Of a DNA stretch of 64,000 nucleotides, positions 35,037 to 45,000 are shown one piece after another. The first letter of the stretch is position 1; each line of letters begins with the position of its first letter. Below the pieces are notes generated by a model that worked only from the letters and a program-made list of their open reading frames with translations, did no database searches and had not been told where the DNA came from. The position numbers were made by a program, and so were the translations under genes. The DNA is from an uncultured Clostridia bacterium (GTDB taxonomy: Bacteria > Bacillota > Clostridia > Oscillospirales > Oscillospiraceae), in NCBI GenBank assembly GCA_945873695.1, contig CAMCDX010000001.1:1-64000 (forward strand). Direction: 5' to 3'.

Positions 35037-36109
35037 ACCGTCACCGCCGATACCGACGCCAGGATGGACACCAGCAGCAGCAGGGCGCAGGCACCGGTCA
35101 TGCCCAGCACCAGCCCAAAGGCTCCCCCCAGGCCGTCGATGAGCTTGCACAGTCCCGGAGCGCCCACGGCGGAGGCCAGGAAGGCGGTGAGCTTGTACAG
35201 CAAATACTGGATGCCCAGCTGCAAAAAGGGGTAGGCGCAGGCCGCCAGCACCGCCAGCATCCCGAAAACGCCGATGGTGCCCCGAAGCAGTCCCGCTCCC
35301 GCCAGCACCGTCTCCGACACCTCGGAGATGATCCCCCCCACCACCGGCACCACGCCGGAGATGGCAGCTTTCGCCACCTTCACCCGGGCGCTGTCCGCCG
35401 TGCCGGACACCACCCGGACCACGGAGAGGTATACCGTGAAGGCGATGAGAGGCGTGGTCAGCAGCCATGTGGTCACCTTCTTCACCCCCGCTGCGATGGC
35501 CCCCAGCGGCCCCTCCGGCAGGCAGGCGGAGGCGGTGAGGACGCCGATGTACAGGTACACCAGCGGCAGCAGCACTCCCTTGGCCAGCCGTAAAAACAGG
35601 TCCACCAGGAACACCGTGGCCACCTGCTGGAAGGTGGCGGTGGTGATGGCGCCGGAGGCGGCGGTTGCCGCCGCCAGGGTGGGCAGCAGCGCCTGGGAGA
35701 AGGCGGACAGGTCCTCCATGGTCCGGGCCCCCAGGCCGATGAGATTGTCCAGGCTCCCCGCCGCCGCCAGGGTTACGGATAGTGCCCCCGCCATGGGCAG
35801 GAAGGGTGATGACCGTCCTCCCGCTCCCTGGTGGAAGCCCTCCACCGCACCGCACAGCACCACGATCAACAAAATGGACGCCGCGCCCCGGACACGCTGT
35901 GTCAGCACTTCCTTTGCCTGGTCCCCGGTCCAGGCCAGCACCTTCGCCACACCGCCGGTGAAGTCCTCCGGCTCGGTATCTTCCAGATCCTCCAGTACCT
36001 CCTCCGCCCCGGGGGGCAGGGCATCGGTCACGTCTTCGGGGATGTCCGCCCCCCGGGCGGGCACCGTCAGCGCCGCCGTCAGCGCCAGCGCCAGGATCAT
36101 CATTCTCAT
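35033..36109 (-). CDS. spoIIIAE: Stage III sporulation protein AE
   Basis: 358 aa. N-terminal signal-like segment (MRMMILALALTAALTVPARG) and at least six membrane segments; conserved GAITTATFQQVATVFLVDL and SGVVPVVGGIISEVSETVL are the family hallmarks. Large membrane component of the SpoIIIA channel. Start overlaps the spoIIIAD stop by 4 bp. Confidence 0.95.
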   Translation of the reverse strand: MRMMILALALTAALTVPARGADIPEDVTDALPPGAEEVLEDLEDTEPEDFTGGVAKVLAWTGDQAKEVLTQRVRGAASILLIVVLCGAVEGFHQGAGGRSSPFLPMAGALSVTLAAAGSLDNLIGLGARTMEDLSAFSQALLPTLAAATAASGAITTATFQQVATVFLVDLFLRLAKGVLLPLVYLYIGVLTASACLPEGPLGAIAAGVKKVTTWLLTTPLIAFTVYLSVVRVVSGTADSARVKVAKAAISGVVPVVGGIISEVSETVLAGAGLLRGTIGVFGMLAVLAACAYPFLQLGIQYLLYKLTAFLASAVGAPGLCKLIDGLGGAFGLVLGMTGACALLLLVSILASVSAVTV

Positions 36110-36495
36110 CCCATCAGCTCCATCAGCAGTTCCAGCACCGCCCGTAGCAGCGGCAGGGACACCAGCAGGGCGCAGACCGCTCCCGCCGTCTCCACCACCG
36201 ACGCCAGGGCGGATTCCCCGGCATCCCGGCAGAGGCCGGCCCCCACCTTCACTACCAGGGCAATGGCTACCGTTTTGTACAGCGGCCCGAACAGGGCCAG
36301 AGACACGCCGCTGTTCTCCGCCAGTTCCTTGAGGAAGGCGGTCAGCTCCTCCAGGGCGGAGGAGAGGAACAGCAGCACCGCCACGGCGGCGGCCAGGGTG
36401 ACCAGCAGGGCCGTCTCCGGGCTGCCCCGCTTCACCACCACCGCCAGCAGCGCCCCGATAACGCACAGGGCCGCCGCCTGCATGGCCTGTTCCAC
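36106..36495 (-). CDS. spoIIIAD: Stage III sporulation protein AD
   Basis: 129 aa membrane protein with four hydrophobic segments; ALFGPLYKTVAIALVVKVGAG and CRDAGESALASVVETAGAVC are SpoIIIAD signatures. Two bases separate it from spoIIIAC. Confidence 0.95.
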   Translation of the reverse strand: MEQAMQAAALCVIGALLAVVVKRGSPETALLVTLAAAVAVLLFLSSALEELTAFLKELAENSGVSLALFGPLYKTVAIALVVKVGAGLCRDAGESALASVVETAGAVCALLVSLPLLRAVLELLMELMG

Positions 36496-36497
36496 GG

Positions 36498-36692
36498 CTA
36501 GAGATCAAACAGCGTCTTGATGAGGTCAAAGAGGTCGCTGATCTCCCGGACCATCATCATCAGCACCACCACAAGGCCCGCCAGGGTGGTCATCATGGCC
36601 TGCTCCTCCCGGCCGGAGCGGACCAGCAGTTGGTTCAGCACCGCCACCAGGATGCCGATGGCGGCAATCTTAAAAATCAAATCCACATCCAT
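36498..36692 (-). CDS. spoIIIAC: Stage III sporulation protein AC
   Basis: 64 aa, two membrane helices, family start MDVDLIFKIAAIGILVAVLN, then LLVRSGREEQAMMTTLAG. Small subunit of the SpoIIIA assembly. Confidence 0.96.
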   Translation of the reverse strand: MDVDLIFKIAAIGILVAVLNQLLVRSGREEQAMMTTLAGLVVVLMMMVREISDLFDLIKTLFDL

Positions 36693-36702
36693 ACGCTCGT
36701 CC

Positions 36703-37200
36703 TCATATCAGCAAGATCACCACCAGCGCGGCGGCGGAGAAGCACAGGGCGGTGGTCCGCTTCTCCCGCTCCGCCCGGGTCCGCCGCCGCTCTGCCAGGC
36801 TGTCTCCCAGCCGGGCGGAGGCCAGGGCCAGTCCCCGGCAGAGCTGCTCCTCGTCTCCCTGGAGGCTGGCCGCCGCCTCTTCCACGGCGGCCCGGTCCTC
36901 CCGGCACAGGGGCAGGTCCTCCGCAACCCGCCGCCAGGCCGCCGCCGGGGACTCTCCCCGGTTCGCTGCCGCTGAGACGGCAGCGAAGAAGGCGGTGGTG
37001 TCCCCCGCCTGTTCCCGCCCCAGGTCCGCCAGCAGCCGGGGCAGGGGCGCTCTTGTGAGCCGCACCGCCTGGGCCAGCCGGTCCAGGGCCGCGGCCAGGT
37101 CGAACAGCGTCTCCAGTTCCCGGCGGCCCTCCCGGAGCCGGCACTGCCGGAGCCAGGCCCCGCCGCCCAGAACACACAGCGCTCCCATCAGCTTCATCAT
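36703..37200 (-). CDS. spoIIIAB: Stage III sporulation protein AB
   Basis: 165 aa. A hydrophobic helix at each end enclosing a helical domain (LFDLAAALDRLAQAVRLTRAPLP), which resembles the GspF platform protein. Start overlaps the spoIIIAA stop by 4 bp (ATGATG). Confidence 0.9.
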   Translation of the reverse strand: MMKLMGALCVLGGGAWLRQCRLREGRRELETLFDLAAALDRLAQAVRLTRAPLPRLLADLGREQAGDTTAFFAAVSAAANRGESPAAAWRRVAEDLPLCREDRAAVEEAAASLQGDEEQLCRGLALASARLGDSLAERRRTRAEREKRTTALCFSAAALVVILLI

Positions 37201-38108
37201 GGCAGCTCCTCCACCTGATAGGCCCGTCCCGCTTCCGTCCGCAGGATACGGACGGCCAGATGGAACACCCGGTCCGCCAGCAGCTGGCGGTACAAGGGCT
37301 TCTCCTCCAGTTCCTCCACCCCGGCGGCGTGGATGGTGGCCAGCAGCCCCACGCCGCAGCCGCAGGCCAGGGACATGGCCGCCAGGTCCTCCCGCTGGGT
37401 GATCTCGTCCACGGCGATGATCTGGGGATTCATGGCCCGGAGCACCATGGGGATGCCCAGGGCCTTGGGACAGCCGTCCAGCACATCGGTCCGGGGACCC
37501 ACATCCATCTGGGGTTCTCCCCGGTAGACCACCGCTACCTCCCCCCGCTCGTCCAGGAGGGCGATCCGCTGGGGCGCCGTGCCGCCGCTGCCGGAGGACA
37601 GACACCGCACCAGGTCCCGCAGCAACGTGGTCTTTCCGCCCCCTGGGGGAGATAAGATCAAGGTATTGCGGAACCGGCCCTCCCGGAACAGCTCCGGCGC
37701 CAGGCCGTCGGCGATGCCCTTCCGCTCCCGGGCAATGCGGACCACCGCCGAGCTCAGGTCCCGCAGGTTTGTATTTGCGCCGTTTTTCATCACCGCCGTG
37801 CCGCACAGCCCCACCCGGAAGCCGCCCCGCACCGGCAGGAACCCCTCCCGCAGCGTCTCCGCCGCGGCATAGCGGGAAAAGTCAGTGGCCAGGTCGCAGA
37901 GGGTCTCCAGCTCCTCCGGCTCCACCTCCGCCTCCAGCGGCATCTCTCCCGACGGCAGCAGCACCGTCATGGTCCGTCCCGCCCGCAGGCGGAACTCCTC
38001 CGCCAGGGCCTGCTGGTCTGCCGGCAGGGTCAGAGCCAGCTTCCGCAGCCGGGCGGGCAGGATGGCGGCGGCTTCTTCATAGCGCAGGATGTTCTTGTCC
38101 TTCTCCAA
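37197..38108 (-). CDS. spoIIIAA: Stage III sporulation protein AA (ATPase)
   Basis: 303 aa secretion-type ATPase. Walker A LILSPPGGGKTTLLRDL, Walker B-like IALLDERGE, and later IIAVDEITQREDL and ATIHAAG. Energises the SpoIIIA channel needed for late forespore gene expression. The start is placed at a TTG (38108) that gives a family-length protein and has AAAGGGGGG 8 bp upstream; upstream codons in the same frame lie in the promoter. First gene of the SigE-controlled spoIIIA operon. Confidence 0.94.
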   Translation of the reverse strand: MEKDKNILRYEEAAAILPARLRKLALTLPADQQALAEEFRLRAGRTMTVLLPSGEMPLEAEVEPEELETLCDLATDFSRYAAAETLREGFLPVRGGFRVGLCGTAVMKNGANTNLRDLSSAVVRIARERKGIADGLAPELFREGRFRNTLILSPPGGGKTTLLRDLVRCLSSGSGGTAPQRIALLDERGEVAVVYRGEPQMDVGPRTDVLDGCPKALGIPMVLRAMNPQIIAVDEITQREDLAAMSLACGCGVGLLATIHAAGVEELEEKPLYRQLLADRVFHLAVRILRTEAGRAYQVEELP

Positions 38109-38138
38109 GGGCGCAGCCCCCCTTTCTTTGGTTGGTCT

Positions 38139-38167
38139 ACTGTATGAGAGCTCGTCCGGGGATATGA
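38139..38167 (-). promoter_or_regulatory. SigE promoter of the spoIIIA operon
   Basis: Minus strand TCATATC (38161-38167), exactly 14 bp, CATACAGT (38139-38146), a close match to the mother-cell SigE consensus. Transcript start near 38132, about 25 nt before spoIIIAA. Confidence 0.8.
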
Positions 38168-38197
38168 CTGAATTTTGTTCCCCTGACCAGGGGATGC

Positions 38198-38230
38198 AAA
38201 AAGGACCAGCCCTTTCGGACTGGCCCTTTT
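38198..38230 (-). terminator. Terminator downstream of the truncated host gene
   Basis: Minus strand stem GGGCCAGTCC-GAAA-GGGCTGGTCC followed by TTTTTGC; it sits between the 38233 stop and the spoIIIA promoter. Confidence 0.85.
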
Positions 38231-38232
38231 CA

Positions 38233-38931
38233 TTATTTCCCGAAGCCGCAGAAGTTCTTGGTCTCCTCGTAGTTTTCCGGCATCCGCACTGTGTTGGGCG
38301 GGAAGAACTCCCCCACCGGGAAGGAGATGTTCCGGAAGATGCCGCAGGGGTCCTCTCCGCCGCCGCTGCCGCAGGAGCACTCCTTGTCAGGCATACAGTA
38401 ATCGTACACCGGCACCAGCAGCTGGGAGTCCCGCTCCAGCCGCACGATGGAGAACTGGCCCAGGGTGACGTAGATGCGGCGGCTGTCATCGCCGCTGGAC
38501 AGCTCGCCGTCGAAGCAGCTGTTGACGAAGGAGGGCACCTCACACAGATCGCAGTCGCAGTCCCGCTTGCCGCAGCAGTCCAGGATACGGGCGTCCAGCA
38601 CGATGGGGTCCACCGCCTCCACCACGGCGATGGGGGCGTTGGCCCGGCGCATCATCGGGATGTCCGGCTCCCCGGTCCGCATCTCGCTGGAGAAGATCTT
38701 GGCGTTGCCCTCGCTGCCGAACAGGATGACCCGCTTGTCGAACACGCACAGCCCCTCCACGGTGACCGGCGCAGGGCAGCTCAGGTAGGCCTGGAGGGTC
38801 ACGGAGTAGAAGAACCGCATATCCACGGTATAGAAGCCACGGTTGAAGCTGACAGGCTCCACGTCCACGTATACGTACAGCAGTCTGGCGGTGCCGCCCT
38901 TCACGGACAGCGCCCGGTTGATGACATCCAC
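38233..38931 (-). CDS. Conserved Clostridia protein, apparently 5'-truncated at the prophage junction
   Basis: 232 aa from the first usable start, a GTG at 38931. No known domain; Cys-rich stretches (ILDCCGKRDCDCDLCE and DKECSCGSGGGEDPC) and a C-terminal FPVGEFFPPNTVRMPENYEE suggest metal binding or disulphides. The reading frame with protein-like character continues upstream (CCDKDCIEDLRFYPKLQY) to a TAA at 38995-38997, without ATG, GTG or TTG. So the true N-terminus and promoter seem lost to the prophage. I recall similar proteins beside spoIIIA in gut Clostridia but cannot name a function. Confidence 0.7.
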   Translation of the reverse strand: MDVINRALSVKGGTARLLYVYVDVEPVSFNRGFYTVDMRFFYSVTLQAYLSCPAPVTVEGLCVFDKRVILFGSEGNAKIFSSEMRTGEPDIPMMRRANAPIAVVEAVDPIVLDARILDCCGKRDCDCDLCEVPSFVNSCFDGELSSGDDSRRIYVTLGQFSIVRLERDSQLLVPVYDYCMPDKECSCGSGGGEDPCGIFRNISFPVGEFFPPNTVRMPENYEETKNFCGFGK

Positions 38932-39000
38932 ATACTGCAGTTTGGGATAGAACCGCAGATCCTCGATACAGTCTTTATCACAGCAAAGAGCAGTTTAAAG

Positions 39001-39029
39001 AAAAAGGCCGCTCGAAAGCGGCCTTTTTC
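39001..39029 (-). terminator. Bidirectional terminator at the phage left end
   Basis: AAAAAGGCCGCT-CGAA-AGCGGCCTTTTTC, a perfect 12-bp stem with A-run and T-run on each side; it lies immediately after the stop of the 2003-aa gene. Confidence 0.9.
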
Positions 39030-42000
39030 TCATTTTACCAGCCTCGGCATGGTAATGTCACTACTTTTCTTCTCAAACGGGTTCCAAACTTCCCCGTTCT
39101 CATCCGTCAACCTCGGCATAGTGATATCCTGCGGCTGAGCATTTGCTCCCCGCAGCAGCTTTAATGCCTCTTCCCTGCTCCGTCCCACGCTCTTCCCGGA
39201 GATCCACGGTGCATCGCTCAGCGTGCTCTCCTTGTACCCGGCGGCATAATAGAGGGCCGTTTTCTGGCTGTCGGTGATCTCCATGGCGTCTATGGCCGCC
39301 AGGACTTTTGCCTTCTTGCTCCCGGAAACAGTCTTTCCGTTGACCTTGTCCGCATACAGTCCGTCTGTGGCTCTCTTGAACTCCAGGAACTTCTCCGGAG
39401 AGATACCGGCAGCATAGGCCGTCTCCAGCTTCTCGAACTCGTAGTCCTCCATCATGCTCTCCAGGGCGGTCAGCTGCTCTTCCTCTGTCAGCCCTCCATA
39501 CTGGACCACGGTCTCATACCGCTGCTGATTGCTGACGGTCTGCTTGCCGGCTTCCGGCTTCAGCTCGCTGATCCGCAGCGCCAGCCCTTCTGCTGTGTCG
39601 GACGCCACGCCCGCTTCAGTCATTGCGGTATAGCGCCCGGCCTCTGCCTTCGCCTGGCTGTAAAAGGCCATGCTGTCCTTCAGCGCTGCCCTCTGGTCCG
39701 ATGTCAGGCCCTGCCCGTCTGCCCAGCTGGCAAACCTGGTGGCTTTCTCGCCCGCCGCCATGTTATCATTCCCGTTCAGGTCCAGATACATGGTGTAGGC
39801 CTCGGAAACCTGTGCCCAGCTCATCCCCATGTCCATCAGCTGGCGGAAAGTCTCCGGCCGCTTGCTCTCGCTGGTGGCGATGGTTTCCTGGTAGATCCGC
39901 AGCTTCTCCCGGTCGGACAGATCCGCCTCATTCAGCCGCACCATCTTTTCCCTGGTATCCGGTGCGGCCCCTGTCTCCGGGTCCTTCCTCCGCAGGATCT
40001 GGATGGTCTCATAGACCTTGGTCCGGTCGGAGCCCTCCGCCGCCATCTGCTGCACGGTCCTGGTCTGCTTCGCCGTCAGGCCCGTATCCCCGGAAGCGTA
40101 GAAGTCCCTTGTCTCAGACAGTCCTGAATTCCCGAACAGTACCGCCTGCGCCCATTTCCCCGGCGTCTGCTCCACCGGATACTGCATCCGCTGTTTGCCC
40201 CCGTATCCGTAGGTCCTGCCGCCCTGCAGCATAGTGCTGACGCCCTGGGCTGTCTTCTGGAGCTGCCGTCCGCCCGGCAGCAGTGTGCTGCCCAGCTCCA
40301 GCAGACTCCCGCCGATCTCTCCGGCGGACTTCTCCTCCGCCGTCAGCGCCTTTCCGACGCCCTGTACCGCCTCTGCCATGTTGGCGAACGGCATGGTCTG
40401 GTCGCCCAGGCCCAGCAGGCCCGCCGCATTCCTGATGAACGGGATATCGTTGGAGACGTTGTATGCAGCATCGGACGCTGCCGCGCCCCAGTCGAAGGGC
40501 CGCAGCTCCTTCTCATCGTCGTCTCCCAGCAGCCCTTCCCCGAACATGGCCTTCCACCCGGCATTCACAAGCTGCTTCAATCCCTCGTTGGTGGTCATGC
40601 CAAAGCCGGAAGACACGAAGTTAGCGATGTAGCCCAGCACATCAAACGGCGCCGGCGTGCCGCCGTAAACGGCCTCCGCCGCCCGGTTCAGCAGGAAGGC
40701 GGACACCAGTCCCCTGGTCACCACCGTGGCCACCGCCCGGGTGGCTGCCTTCTTTCCGTGTGTCTTCTCGATGTTCCGATACTTATAGGGCAAATCCTGG
40801 CTCAGATGCTCCCAGCTGTTCATGGCCTCCACCTGGAACATGTGCAGCATCTGGTTGACCACGTTCTTGCTCTCGAAGGCCATGGGGCGGCTGCCCTTCA
40901 TCCGGGAGGCCATGATCTGCGTGGCCCAGCGGTCTGCCTCCAGCATTGCCGCCTCGGATGGTTTCCCCTCCGCCACCAGCTGGTTGTACTTGCTCTGGAC
41001 CGCCAGGGCGGAGACCATGCTGTCCATGATGTCCGCCGGTTTGAACATAGCGGATACCATCCGGTCGAACTTGCTGTCGTTGGCCGTCAGGTACTCAATG
41101 CCCTTTTTCCCCGTCAGCAGGTCGCTCTGGTCGAAGAGCTGCGTCTCCTTGATGTTCCACAGCTTTCCCCGGGTGCTCTTAGCAAGGTCTGCCGCTGCCT
41201 TGGCGATGTACTTCCCATCTACCTCCGCAGCGATCTGCGCCAGCTGGGAGCTCTGGTTCAGCACGGAAGACACGTTCCCGGCCACCTGGGCCCGCCCGAA
41301 GGCAGCCACCAGCTTGTTGCCGGCGTTGAGACTGGTGCGGCCCGCCATGTACTCCATACCGCGGTCCGCCATGCTTTGCTTACCCGCCAGGAGGTTGGCA
41401 TAGTTGTCGATGTACTTCACGAACTCGCCGTACTTGCTTACCTTGGTCACGTTGTCGTACAGCTCGTCGATGTACTCGTCCATCATGGCCTTGGCATCCT
41501 CATAGGTGAGCTTCGTCCCCTCCGAGATCTTCCCTGCGTCCTTCAGCACCTCGGTCTGGGTGTGGAGATCCGCATAGCGCAGGCTCTCCGCGTGGTCGAT
41601 GGCGTTGTTGATCTCCTCTGGTCCGTAGGTCTTCCGCAGGTACCTGGAGACGCCCCGCAGGCGGGCGATATCGTCCGTGTGATAGAAGATATCGCCCAGA
41701 TAGCTCACATAGGACTCATAGCCCTTCGCCACATCGTAGTCGGTGTTCTTCCCTACACGCTGCTGGAAGAAGGGATTCCACCGTTTCCCTGGCTTGTAGT
41801 CCGCCGTCAAGCCGGAAATGGACGTTGGCAGGCTGGAGGCGTCGGTATTGACTCCCATGGACCGCAGGGCGCTCAGCAGCTTGTTCTGGGTGTCCACGCC
41901 CTGCATGTGGGGCGCGTAGCCCTTGATGAAACCGATGGTTCCGTACCCGTGTGCCGTCAGGAAGTCGTTCACCGCGTCGTAGAACAGGTCGTACTGCTCC

Positions 42001-45000
42001 GCATATTTCTGTACGGCGTTGTTGATCTTCACGCCGTCCAGCTCCCCGGACTGCAGCCGCTCCTGGTTCTGCGTCCAGCGGGCCAGCTGCTGGGCAAGGC
42101 CCCGCTCCTCGGCGTCCAGGCTGAATTCCCTGGCGGCGTCCGCCGGGTCCCATCCCTTTCGGATATTCTCCGCCGCGTTCTGGATGCCCTCTGCCATTTC
42201 CATGGAGGCCACGGTCTCACCCACGAAGCGGTCCTCCATGATCTGCTGCACGATGGCCCGCTCCGCTTTGGTCAGCTCGCTCCGCTGCCCCTGGCTGTCC
42301 TCAAAGGTCCGCACAGCGTCCAGCTGCCGCTGGATGAAGCGCATTTTCCCGGCCTCATTCTGCTGCACCGGGTAGATGTACTTCTCGTTGATGATCTCAC
42401 CCTGCCGGTCTCCGAAGATGTTCCGCATGACCCGCTCCGGCGTCCGCTCATTCATCTTCAGCATGGATATGGGCTTGAAGCCTCCCTCGTCCTTGAACAG
42501 CTCCGCCGCCATCCGCTCATTCTGCTCCCGGATCTGACGGCCCCGCTCCCGGACGCCGTCCACTGCCTTGTAGCTGTTCTCCACCGTGTAGTAGTCCGCC
42601 AGCTCCGTCACGGTGGCCCGTCTCATGGAAGCCGGGATATCCTCCACGGTGTAGTCCCCGTTGGCGATTCCCTTGGCAAATTTCTTTTCGCCTCTTGTAG
42701 GCTGCAACCTGGCTTCTGCCTGCCGGCGTGCCCGGACGGTGTCCTTCTTGCCCTGGTCCGCTCCCCGCCGGAAGTCCGTGTTGGTGTAGTCTCCCTGGTC
42801 TCCCACGACCTTCGGTCCTCCCAGCCTCTCAGTGGGGGTCTGCTGCGCTGTTTGCTTCGGCTCCCGGACCGTTTCCGTAAATTCCCCGTTGTTTCTTTCC
42901 TGATCCTGTGGTATACTGTTATCAGAAAGCTCGGAACCAGCCACGGTGTCCTGCGGTTTGACCGCGGGCCCGTCAGAGGCGGTATCCGGGCTTTTGTTTT
43001 GCCCAAAGATCATATTTCCGTTCTGGTCCACAGCCTCATGCAGGTAATATCGGTTTGCGCTGTCCTTGATCACGATGGCCGTCACGTAAACAGGCTCCCC
43101 CCGATACTGCACAGGAGCGGCAAACACATAGGAATCGTACCCGCGCCCCTTCCAGTTTTCTGTAAAGCCGATCTGCTTTCCGTACTGGATCACTCCAGGT
43201 ACTCCGGCCATCAGCTCTACCTTGGCCTCTCCAAAGCCATGACCCAGCAGACTGTTTTTGACCTTCGACTTGGAAAAAAGGACCTCGCCGAAGCCCGGCC
43301 GATTCACCTTCCCCCCGATGTTTTTGAGGAACGCCATCGCCCGTTCCGTTGCGATTCCTGTTTTTGGGACTTCCTGTCCTGTCACCACGGCCACAGGCTG
43401 CATACCGCTGATCTCTCCCAGGTTTTTCTGCAGCAGCGCAACAGCTCCCAGATGATCCGGTACGGTTTTGCTCTCGAATGCCGCATCTTCCATGCTTGTT
43501 TCCTGTCCCATGGACGTGCCGGCCTGTCCATTCTGCTCACCAGCAGAATGCTTTCTGCCACCTGCATCATACCAGTTTCCGTTTTCATCCGTGAGCCTCG
43601 GACGGATGCTGTCCAGTTCCGTTTCTGTCACGCCCTGATACAGCTTCGGCATGATGTCCTCCGCATCCCTGACCGCCTGCCGCGCCTCCTGGGAGAACAT
43701 GCCCTTTTCCCGCATCGTGTCATAGGCGTTGTCAATGGCCGCGTCCTGCACCTCGGTCTGGTACCCCCGGTACTTTCCCCTGGCGCCCGTCACGCCTTCT
43801 ACAGCGCCTCCAAGGCCGCCCAGCGCGCCGCCGATGATGCCGTCATACAGCATCTCACCGAAGTCAAAGTTTTCTCCGTATGTCCGTTTGATGTTCTCCC
43901 AAGCGCCTTCTTCGCTGTCGCTCTGATAAATCAGCTTTAAAAGCGGATTCACCAGGTCTTCAAGCATTTCTTCTGCGCCCTCGCTCACCGTCGATGCTCC
44001 AGTCTTCAGGATCGCGTTCAGCGCGGTCTTTCCCATTGGCGTTTTAGCCGCGGACTCAACCAGCTTTCCAATGACTCTCTCAGCCGCATCATCACCAAGT
44101 CCCTTACCAAAGGCTTTTGAGAATGGCGCTGCCAGATTCCCAAGCTTCTCCGTTAAAATGGACGTCAGCGCACTTGCCGATCCGTATGCCACCTGCTGTC
44201 CAAGGGTCGCTCCGTCCTGCTTTGCCTCCCTTGCGCCGCCGCCGAAGCCTCTCACCGCCATGGGCACCAGCGCCCCGGTCCCCATCGCTGCTCCCGCCGC
44301 GATGTCTCCGCCCATTTGGAGCCCCGCCACGCCGGCGTCCACGACGCCTCTTCCCAGCGTTCCAAGCCCCTCTTTGGCGTTCTCCACATCCGCCGCCGAG
44401 GACTCTCCCAGCTTCCCCGTGATCTCATGGGAAGCCTCCGTGGCTCTCTCCTGGGCATTCCCGGCTTTCTTCATGGCGTCCACCTTTCTCTGGGCGTCCT
44501 CCACGATATAGAGTTGGGACTGGATGTCCGCGTCCTTCCAAGTCCCCGGGGCTTTCAGGTTGTCTGCCCGCATGGCTTCCAGATCCCTCTGGGCCCTGGC
44601 AAGGGCTGTCTGGTATTGCTCCAGGCTTTCCTGGTTCTGACTGGTTCTGGTTTTCTGCCCCGTCTCGTAGAGCGTGGTCATCGTGCTGCTCAGATCCGAC
44701 GCGATCCCCTTTGCAGCGCCGGATCCTATCTTCACAAGCCTCCCGGCCAGCGTCGGCATCTCCACATCCCGGTAAGAGACCTTTCCTCCCCGGCCCGCGC
44801 CCGCCTGCTGTTGGACGGTCTTGGTCAGGAGAGGTGCTTTTTTCTCCGTGCTCAAATCTGATTCCATTTGCTCAACAGCCGGGGACGCATTTCGCGTCCC
44901 CGGCTGATAAGCTGTGTTTCCGACAGGTGCTTTTACCCGCTTATTCTCCAGTGCCTTCACCGGGTCAATCATCCGTACTGAAGTTTGTTTTCCGCCCTTT

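Noticed and set aside
40758-43940. A 1060-codon open frame on the plus strand opposite the giant phage gene
   Set aside because: Leu/Val/His/Arg-rich translation typical of the antisense of GC-rich coding DNA; no ribosome site; fully opposite a better gene. The same applies to the other long plus-strand frames facing glmM, tgt, queA, dxs, xseA and recN.
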